DNA of 64,000 nucleotides from positions 2,794,780 to 2,858,779 of the forward strand of contig NZ_LT546166.1 of assembly GCF_900078685.2 (NCBI RefSeq). Reading direction: 5' to 3'. Below, piece by piece: positions 58,337 to 64,000 of the stretch. How positions within the stretch are numbered: position 1 is the first letter of the stretch; every line of letters begins with the position of its first letter. Under the pieces are notes generated by a model. That model saw only the letters and a list, made by a program, of their open reading frames with translations, searched no databases and was not told the DNA's origin. Source of the DNA: Mycolicibacter icosiumassiliensis. GTDB lineage: Bacteria > Actinomycetota > Actinomycetes > Mycobacteriales > Mycobacteriaceae. The position numbers and the translations under genes were made by a program.

Positions 58337-59197
58337 GTGCCGAGCTTTCGAATTGCCGAAGTCGCCGAGCTCCTCGGGGTCAGCGACGACACCGTTCGCC
58401 GATGGATCGACTCGGGTCGGCTGTCGCTGACGACGGGCAGTGGCCCTCGCATGGTCGACGGTGCCGAGCTGGCACGGTTCGCCCAGGATCGCGCTTCCGT
58501 CGAACCGGTGTCACGCAATCCGGTGGTTGGCCAGTCGGCACGCAACCGACTGGTCGGGCTGGTCACCAAAGTCACCCGCGACACGGTGATGGCGCAGGTC
58601 GAGGTTCAGGCCGGCCCGTTCCGGTTGGTGTCGCTGGTCAGCAGGGAGGCCGCCGACGAACTGCAGCTGCAGCCCGGCAGCCTGGTGGTCGCCTCGGTCA
58701 AGGCCACCAACGTCGTCGTCGAACTGCCACGACCGTCGCCATCAGCCACACCGACCCCGCCGCCGAATTCGGATAGGTCAGGCCAGCATCACCAACGATG
58801 CGGTCGACAGCACCAGGTAGGCGGCCGGGAATCCGATGTTGGACAGCACCCCGGCCCGCACGTGGGTCACGACCGCCCCGATGAAGTACACGACCAGTCC
58901 GGCCGCGGCGGCGACACCGAGCAGCGGGACTCCTGCCAGACCGGCGAGCAGGCCGGCGCCCCCGGCCAATTTCAGCCCACCCAGCAGCGGCAACCAGGAC
59001 CGCGGCACGCCCACCCGGGCGGAATTTGCCAGGACGAACTGTGCCGGAATGAAGTCGGGAATCGCGATGGCGATGGTGGTGACCGCGGTTACCGCGACGG
59101 TCACCAGATAGATCGTCTGTACGCTCATGATGTTGCTCTTCCTGTCGTCGATGGATATGGCTCTGTCCCTGTGACGACTCCCGAACGGGAAAGGTGA
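58337..59197 (+). CDS. HTH-TOBE (molybdenum-pterin-binding-like) regulator with abnormal extension
   Basis: The first ~145 residues are a recognisable family: an excisionase/MerR-like HTH (FRIAEVAELLGVSDDTVRRW), then a TOBE/Mop domain (ARNRLVGLVTKVTRDTVMAQV, VSLVSREAADELQLQPGSLV, VKATNVVVEL), likely a molybdate-responsive regulator. After about 58770 the frame continues 140 codons in low-complexity sequence wholly antisense to the DoxX gene. A stop exists in a neighbouring frame at 58774-58776, so a 1-nt indel near 58740-58770 may have removed the true end. Confidence 0.7.
   Translation: MPSFRIAEVAELLGVSDDTVRRWIDSGRLSLTTGSGPRMVDGAELARFAQDRASVEPVSRNPVVGQSARNRLVGLVTKVTRDTVMAQVEVQAGPFRLVSLVSREAADELQLQPGSLVVASVKATNVVVELPRPSPSATPTPPPNSDRSGQHHQRCGRQHQVGGRESDVGQHPGPHVGHDRPDEVHDQSGRGGDTEQRDSCQTGEQAGAPGQFQPTQQRQPGPRHAHPGGICQDELCRNEVGNRDGDGGDRGYRDGHQIDRLYAHDVALPVVDGYGSVPVTTPERER
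58778..59128 (-). CDS. DoxX-like membrane protein
   Basis: A 116-residue protein with four hydrophobic helices, including LLGGLKLAGGAGLLAGL and AAAAGLVVYFIGAVVTHVRAG, the DoxX-like pattern. It diverges from the ECF sigma gene, 72 bp away. An ECF41-like promoter lies upstream, so it may be a target of that sigma factor. ATG 59128 fits the family; the longer frame to 59257 overlaps the sigma gene. Function unknown. Confidence 0.82.
   Translation of the reverse strand: MSVQTIYLVTVAVTAVTTIAIAIPDFIPAQFVLANSARVGVPRSWLPLLGGLKLAGGAGLLAGLAGVPLLGVAAAAGLVVYFIGAVVTHVRAGVLSNIGFPAAYLVLSTASLVMLA
59150..59176 (-). promoter_or_regulatory. candidate ECF41-type promoter for the DoxX gene
   Basis: Minus strand CGTCACA (59170-59176), 16-bp spacer, CATC (59150-59153). 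The published ECF41 consensus, as I recall it, is TGTCACA-N16-CGTC, so the match is 6/7 and 3/4. Confidence 0.4.
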
Positions 59198-59200
59198 CCC

Positions 59201-60100
59201 ATGGGCAACACCGACGTTTTGGCCCAACGGTTCGAGAACCACCGCCGGCAGCTGCATTCAGTGGCGTTTCATCTGCTCGGCTCGACGGCAGACGCCGACG
59301 ATGCCGTCCAATCAGCCTGGCTGAAGGCCAGCGGTGCCGATTTCGCCGCGGTGGACAATCTGCCCGGATGGCTTACCACCATCACCGCACGCGTAGCCAT
59401 CGACCAGCTGCGGGCACGCGCGCGGCGCAGCGAACAAGCACTGTCGGATTCACCCGAGTTGGACGGCAGCCCGGCCTTGGCCGTACCGGCCGCTGACGAG
59501 GAGGTGCTGCGCTCCGAGGCGGTCAGCCGCGCGCTGCTGGTGGTGCTGGACCGGTTGTCGCCGGCACAGCGCGTTGCCTTCGTCCTGCACGACGTGTTCG
59601 ACGTGCCGTTCGAGCAGGTCGGCGGGGTACTGGATCGCTCGCCGGACGCCGCCAAGAAGCTGGCCAGCCGCGCCCGGGCCCGACTGCAGGCCGGTCCGGC
59701 CCAGCAACCGCGACGTCGCGCCGAACATCTCGAGATCGTGAACGCGTTCCTGGCCGCCTCGCGCGGCGGCGACATCCCCACCTTGCTGGAGTTGTTGGCG
59801 CCCGACGTCGTGCGACGGGTCGATCCCGTGCTGATACCTGCCGGCGTGCCCACCGAGATCCGCGGCGCGAACGATGTCGCCACCGAGACGCGGCGTTTCA
59901 CCCGGCGCGCACGGGCCGGTGCGGTGCTGCTCATCGACGGCATCCCGGGCATCGCGATCGCGCCCGCAGGTCGCCTGCTGGCCCTGTTGCGCATCGGAAT
60001 CGGCGACGACGGGCGCATCCACACCATCGATATCGCGGGCGACGCCGAGCGGTTGCGCACCGCGACGCTGCAACTCCCGGGGACCGTCGAGCCTCGCTGA
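59201..60100 (+). CDS. ECF sigma factor with C-terminal SnoaL domain (SigJ/ECF41-like)
   Basis: A 299-residue extracytoplasmic-function sigma factor. Region 2 (about residues 10-75) has AFHLLGSTADADDAVQSAWLKA and LPGWLTTITARVAIDQLRAR; region 4 (about 110-165) has LSPAQRVAFVLHDVFDVPFEQV. A SnoaL-like domain (about 180-290) replaces an anti-sigma partner, as in SigJ and ECF41 proteins where it tunes activity. The last codons (VEPR stop) coincide with a piece of the dispersed repeat. It diverges from a DoxX gene. Confidence 0.88.
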   Translation: MGNTDVLAQRFENHRRQLHSVAFHLLGSTADADDAVQSAWLKASGADFAAVDNLPGWLTTITARVAIDQLRARARRSEQALSDSPELDGSPALAVPAADEEVLRSEAVSRALLVVLDRLSPAQRVAFVLHDVFDVPFEQVGGVLDRSPDAAKKLASRARARLQAGPAQQPRRRAEHLEIVNAFLAASRGGDIPTLLELLAPDVVRRVDPVLIPAGVPTEIRGANDVATETRRFTRRARAGAVLLIDGIPGIAIAPAGRLLALLRIGIGDDGRIHTIDIAGDAERLRTATLQLPGTVEPR

Positions 60101-60111
60101 ACCGTGGGGTT
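60085..60111. repeat. partial copy of the dispersed repeat at a gene end
   Basis: CGTCGAGCCTCGCTGAACC, then GTGGGGTT, matching the 3' part of the 57-bp unit. It encodes the last residues and TGA of the sigma factor. Confidence 0.65.
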
Positions 60112-60156
60112 CTGCTTTGATGGGTCACGCGAACCGATCTGTGAGGGGGACGTCCG

Positions 60157-60885
60157 GTGCCAGACGAAACGACGGCCGACGAGGCCAAGCCGCCCGTCGC
60201 GGTGACAGCGCGCGGCATCACGATGACCGGGCCGTGGGGGCGCGTCTTCGGACCGCTCGATCTGGACATCCCGGCCGGCGGCACCACCGTGCTGGTCGGC
60301 CCGCCCGGATCGGGCCGCACCGCCCTGATGATGAACCTGGCGGGCCGGATGAAGCCGTCGTCGGGCACACTCACCGTGCTCGGGCGCAGCAAGGCCCGCG
60401 ACATCTTCGACGTCGCTGCCCTGGCCGGAATCGAACAGATCGATGCGATTTACGAGTCGGTGACGGTCGCAGACCTGATCACTGAACAGATCCGCTGGGA
60501 CGCCCCGTGGTACCAGTTGATTCGCCGCGCCGGTGACGCCGAACGCGACGCGATCTGCGGGCCGGTCTTCGGCGACCTGCCGGTACCCCAACTGCACGAC
60601 TACGTCGAGCACCTCGACGAAATGACCGGATTGTTGCTGCGTATCGCGCTGGCCAACACCGCACGTCCACCGCTGCTGGTGGTCGGCAGCATCGACGAAA
60701 TTAAGAACAGCCGCGATCGCGCCATCCTGCTGACGCGGCTGGTTGCGCTGGGGGAGCAGCAGACCGTGATCACGTCGTCTGCCAACCCGATTCCCGACGG
60801 GTTCGGACTCGCCGGGCAGATCACCGTCGACCGTTTGGAGCGTGCCGAGCTCGTTCCCGGCCGACACGAGAAGGGGAACCGCTGA
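60157..60885 (+). CDS. degenerate ABC-type ATPase paired with YhgE/Pip protein
   Basis: A 242-residue ABC ATPase-like protein. Walker A GPPGSGRT is at residues 48-55. The ABC signature (LSGGQ) is not recognisable where YVEHLDEMTG occurs, and the Walker B region reads LLVVGSIDEI rather than LLLDEP. The fold and order are otherwise retained. It lies 2 bp before the YhgE/Pip gene, so the two probably form one membrane complex, perhaps an atypical exporter. Function is inferred only. Confidence 0.8.
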   Translation: MPDETTADEAKPPVAVTARGITMTGPWGRVFGPLDLDIPAGGTTVLVGPPGSGRTALMMNLAGRMKPSSGTLTVLGRSKARDIFDVAALAGIEQIDAIYESVTVADLITEQIRWDAPWYQLIRRAGDAERDAICGPVFGDLPVPQLHDYVEHLDEMTGLLLRIALANTARPPLLVVGSIDEIKNSRDRAILLTRLVALGEQQTVITSSANPIPDGFGLAGQITVDRLERAELVPGRHEKGNR

Positions 60886-60887
60886 CC

Positions 60888-62801
60888 ATGCTCGCCGGAA
60901 TGTCGCTGGGAACCGACCTCAAACGCTACTCGCGGGGCACCATGCCGCGCCTGGCCCTGATCACCATCATCGTGCTGCCGCTGCTATACGGCGCAATGTA
61001 TCTGTGGGCGTTCTGGAATCCGTTCGCCGCCATCGACAAGATCCCGGTCGCCCTGGTCAACGAGGACACCGGCGCCGTGGTCTCGGGTGAACAGTTACAT
61101 GCCGGTGACGAGGTCACCCGCGCGCTGGTCGACTCCAAGCAGCTCGATCTGCACCAGGTATCGGAAAGCGAAGCCACTAAAGGGGTTTCCGACGGAACGT
61201 ACTATTTCTCGATCACCCTGCCGTCCGACTTCAGCACGGCAGTGGTGTCCCCGGCGGGCCCGAACCCGCAGAAAGCGCAGATTCAGTTCCGGTTCAACGA
61301 CGCGAACAACTACCTGGCCTCGGTGATGGGGCAGAATGCCGCCCGCGAGGTGCTCAACGAGGTGAGCGCCAAGGTCGGCCAACAGGTGATCGGTACCGCG
61401 CTGACCCAGGTAACCGATGAGGTCAAGAAGGCGGCGGACGGAGCAAGCCAGCTCTCGGACGGCTCAAAAACGTTGGCCGACAATATGGGTACGGCCCGTG
61501 ATGGGTCGGCGGCGCTCGCCGACGGAATCCGCCAGCTGTCCCACGGTGTGCAACAGGCCACCGATCCGCTGCTCAAGGTGACCGATGACCTCGCCACCAT
61601 GGGCTTCGACCCGAATGCCGCCGGCGCGGCCGCCGCCAGCCTCGGCGGGAACCTCAAGACGGTCAGTGACCGGATCGCGTCGCTCAACGTCAACTATCAG
61701 CAGGCCGCCGGGATCGTCAACCAGGTGGTAGACGCATTGCGCGGCAACCCCGACCCGGCGGTGCGCGGGCTCGGTGACACCCTCGCCGGCGCCCAGCGCC
61801 TGCTCGACGTCGAGGGACTGGACCCGGCCACCGACGAGGGCCTGGCGAAACTGCGCGCCGACACCCAACAGCTGGAGAACGATCTGGCCAACCCGGGCAG
61901 CGGGCTGCGCACGTTTATGACCCACGCCCTCGACGGCGGTCTGCGATCCGATGTGGTCGCGCTGCGCGACGGCGCCACCGCACTGGTAGCCGGGGCGAAC
62001 CAGCTCAGCGACGGCCTGGTCCAACTGACCGACGGCAGCAATCAGCTCAAGGACGGCGCCGCCCAGCTGGCGTCGGGCCTGGGTGAGGCCGACCAGCGGG
62101 CCTCGACCATCACCGACCAACAACGTGTCGAGGTGTCGGCAATCCTGGCCAGCCCGGTCGGGGTGGATATGGACTTCACCCATCACGCCGCCACCTTCGG
62201 CACCGGGTTTGCGCCGTTCTTTCTGCCGCTGGCATTGTTCATCGGCTCGTTGATCGTGTGGATGTTGTTGACCCCGCTGCAGACTCGCGCCATCGTCAAC
62301 GGCCTGGGCGCACTGCGAGTGGTCCTCGCGTCGTACTGGCCGGCCTTACTGCTGGGGGTGTGCCAGGTCTTGCTGATGTACACGGTGGTGCACTTCGGGG
62401 TGGGGCTTCAGGCGCGACACGCCTTAGGCATGGTCGCGTTCTTGGCGTTGATCGCCGCCTCATTCCTGGCGATGATCCAAGCGTTCAACGCCGTGCTCGG
62501 GGTGGCCGTTGGCCGGGTGTTCACCCTGGCGTTCCTGATGTTCCAGCTGGTGTCCTCCGGCGGGGTGTATCCGGTGGAGACGACCGCGAAACCGTTCCAG
62601 ATATTGCATCCCTACGACCCGATGACCTACGCCGTCAACGGGTTACGCCAGCTGACTGTCGGCGGCGTCGACGAGCGACTGTGGACGTCGGTGGCGGTTC
62701 TGGCCGGGATCCTGGTGGTGTCGCTCATTGCCAGCTCCTGGGCTGCGCGGCGAGACCGTCAGTACACCCTCGAACGCCTCTACCCGCCGATCGAAGTCTG
62801 A
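60888..62801 (+). CDS. YhgE/Pip-family membrane protein
   Basis: A 637-residue protein: one N-terminal helix (about residues 20-42), a long extracytoplasmic region (about 45-430) with coiled-coil/Pip-type SQLSDGSKTLADN, QLSDGLVQLTDGSNQLKDG repeats, and five or six C-terminal helices of ABC-2 type. SSGGVYPVETTAKPFQILHPYDPMTY is the family C-terminal block. Homologues include ESX/type VII-linked YukE-locus and phage-infection proteins. With the preceding ATPase it may export a lipid or peptide; unproven. Confidence 0.88.
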   Translation: MLAGMSLGTDLKRYSRGTMPRLALITIIVLPLLYGAMYLWAFWNPFAAIDKIPVALVNEDTGAVVSGEQLHAGDEVTRALVDSKQLDLHQVSESEATKGVSDGTYYFSITLPSDFSTAVVSPAGPNPQKAQIQFRFNDANNYLASVMGQNAAREVLNEVSAKVGQQVIGTALTQVTDEVKKAADGASQLSDGSKTLADNMGTARDGSAALADGIRQLSHGVQQATDPLLKVTDDLATMGFDPNAAGAAAASLGGNLKTVSDRIASLNVNYQQAAGIVNQVVDALRGNPDPAVRGLGDTLAGAQRLLDVEGLDPATDEGLAKLRADTQQLENDLANPGSGLRTFMTHALDGGLRSDVVALRDGATALVAGANQLSDGLVQLTDGSNQLKDGAAQLASGLGEADQRASTITDQQRVEVSAILASPVGVDMDFTHHAATFGTGFAPFFLPLALFIGSLIVWMLLTPLQTRAIVNGLGALRVVLASYWPALLLGVCQVLLMYTVVHFGVGLQARHALGMVAFLALIAASFLAMIQAFNAVLGVAVGRVFTLAFLMFQLVSSGGVYPVETTAKPFQILHPYDPMTYAVNGLRQLTVGGVDERLWTSVAVLAGILVVSLIASSWAARRDRQYTLERLYPPIEV

Positions 62802-62812
62802 CGGTTTCGCAG

Positions 62813-64000
62813 GTGCTGGCCTCCGGTGCACAATCGCTCACGCGACGAAGCGTGCTGCGCGGCGCCGGAGTGATCGGGGCAGCCGCACTGTTGCCCACGA
62901 CGTCGGCCTGCGGCAGCGACGACGACGCACTGACCTTCTTCTTCGCGGCCAACCCCGAAGAGGCTGACGCTCGAATGCGGATCGTCAACGCGTTTCAGCG
63001 CGAACACCCCGACATTCGGGTACGCACGATTCTGGCCGGCGGCGACCCGACCCAGCAGATGTCGACGTTCTGCGCCGGCGGGAAATGCCCGGATGTGCTG
63101 ATGGCGTGGGAGTTCAACTACGCCGGGCTTGCCGACCGCGGCGTGCTGGCAGACCTGAACACCCTGCTGGATCGGGATCGGCAGTTCGCGGCGACGTTGC
63201 GCACCGATAGCATCCCCGCGCTCTATGAGACGTTCGGCTTCAACGGGGGCCAGTACGCGTTCCCGGAGCAGTGGTCGGGTGCGTTCCTGTTCTACAACAC
63301 CAGGATCTTCGCCGAGGCCGGTGTGGCGCCACCGCCGGGCCGCTGGGATACGCCCTGGACGTTCGACGAATTCCTCGACACCGCTGCCGCGCTGACCCGA
63401 CGGTCCGGCAACGGCCGAGTCACCCAGTGGGGCTTCGTCGACACCTGGTCGCCGCCGTATTCCGCCGCACTGTTCGGCATGAATAACGGGGTGCCCTGGG
63501 CGGTGCCGCGAGTCAACCCGACCCACCTGAACTTCGACAACGACGACTTTCTCGCCGGCATCCAGTTCTACGCCGACCTGGCCAACGTGCATCGCGTGGC
63601 GCCCGCCGCAGCGGACACCCAGTCGATCTCCACGATGGGCCTGTTCACCGCGGGCAACGCGGCGATGGCCCTGGGCGGGCACTGGCGTTACCAGACCTTC
63701 GTCCAAGCCGACGAGCTGGATTTCGACGTGGCGGTGCTGCCGACTGGACCGGCTGCCGCGGCCAAGGGCATGGCGGCTCAATCCGCCATCGGCAGCACCG
63801 GTCTGGCTATCGCCGCCGACAGTCGCCACCGGGAACAGGCCTGGGAATTCCTCAAATTCGCGGCGGGGCCGGTGGGGCAGTCGCTGATCGGGGAGTCCGG
63901 GCTGTTCGTACCGGTGCTGCGCTCGGCGATCGCCGCACCCGGATTCACCCTCGCCCACACCGGGATCCGCAACCTTGCGGTGCTGACCGGCGGTCCGGCG
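62813..64000 (+). CDS. sugar ABC transporter substrate-binding lipoprotein, 3' end missing
   Basis: About 395 residues of an extracellular solute-binding family 1 protein; the gene runs off the window. A Tat signal (TRRSVLRGAG, residues 10-19) is followed by a lipobox ending at Cys33 (PTTSAC). Binding-protein motifs: ADVLMAWEF-like CPDVLMAWE, PEQWSGAFLFYNTRIFAEAG, and AMALGGHWRYQ. Orthologue position is Rv2041c, whose permease and ATPase genes would follow. GTG 62813 lies 11 nt after the YhgE gene. The tatAC and lgt/lnt genes in this window encode its export and lipidation machinery. Confidence 0.88.
   Translation, partial: MLASGAQSLTRRSVLRGAGVIGAAALLPTTSACGSDDDALTFFFAANPEEADARMRIVNAFQREHPDIRVRTILAGGDPTQQMSTFCAGGKCPDVLMAWEFNYAGLADRGVLADLNTLLDRDRQFAATLRTDSIPALYETFGFNGGQYAFPEQWSGAFLFYNTRIFAEAGVAPPPGRWDTPWTFDEFLDTAAALTRRSGNGRVTQWGFVDTWSPPYSAALFGMNNGVPWAVPRVNPTHLNFDNDDFLAGIQFYADLANVHRVAPAAADTQSISTMGLFTAGNAAMALGGHWRYQTFVQADELDFDVAVLPTGPAAAAKGMAAQSAIGSTGLAIAADSRHREQAWEFLKFAAGPVGQSLIGESGLFVPVLRSAIAAPGFTLAHTGIRNLAVLTGGPA

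Overview
The window is a high-GC actinobacterial chromosome segment, almost certainly from a non-tuberculous member of the Mycobacteriaceae. The nadB-nadC-his-trp-lgt-pyk-tesB order, the pafBC-tatAC-helY block, the lnt/ppm1 pair, rbpA and many F420-type enzymes all match mycobacteria. Gene order resembles, in blocks, what I recall of M. tuberculosis H37Rv (Rv1595-Rv1626, then Rv2097c-Rv2089c, Rv2074-Rv2073c, Rv2054-Rv2041c). The species cannot be fixed from the sequence alone; comparisons with H37Rv are from memory.

1-10132: NAD synthesis (nadB 3' part, nadC), a methyltransferase and a deazaflavin-type oxidoreductase, then a tightly overlapped histidine operon (hisD-C-B-H-A, an inositol monophosphatase gene, hisF-I). 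10169-13384: three tandem coiled-coil genes, two with DivIVA-type N-termini, where H37Rv has chaA. 13397-22982: bcp, the trp genes with a Trp-associated membrane protein, lgt with a probable frameshift in its acidic tail, pyk and tesB. trpF is missing, as expected where PriA (hisA) performs both isomerase reactions.

22991-31217 is an accessory stretch. It holds an intact IS1182-family element inserted in a stop codon, membrane protein genes, a Lip-family hydrolase, the membrane adenylate cyclase, a UPF0060 remnant, small exported proteins, a distinctly AT-richer gene for a Phe-rich exported protein, and a tRNA-Leu. The cytochrome bd genes expected here in H37Rv are absent.

31298-44530: pdtaR is joined directly to the Pup-ligase/pafBC/tatAC/helY block, a rearrangement relative to H37Rv. 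44527-58304: F420- or flavin-linked enzymes, a small HTH protein, a RIC/ScdA Fe-S repair gene behind a perfect palindrome, fxsA, an amidohydrolase, lnt and ppm1 as separate overlapping genes, rbpA, lipoprotein and esterase genes, and pncA in frame with an upstream DUF2784 gene. 58337-62801 is an inserted block: a MerR/TOBE-like protein, a DoxX-like protein diverging from an ECF sigma factor with a SnoaL tail, and a degenerate ABC ATPase with a YhgE/Pip membrane protein. The window ends inside a Tat lipoprotein sugar-binding gene.

Two sequence-wide traits stand out. Many genes have a TANNNT-like -10 box 6-8 nt before the start codon, the layout of leaderless mycobacterial transcripts. A short GC-rich repeat occurs as a 57-bp tandem pair and in at least two other places at gene 3' ends.
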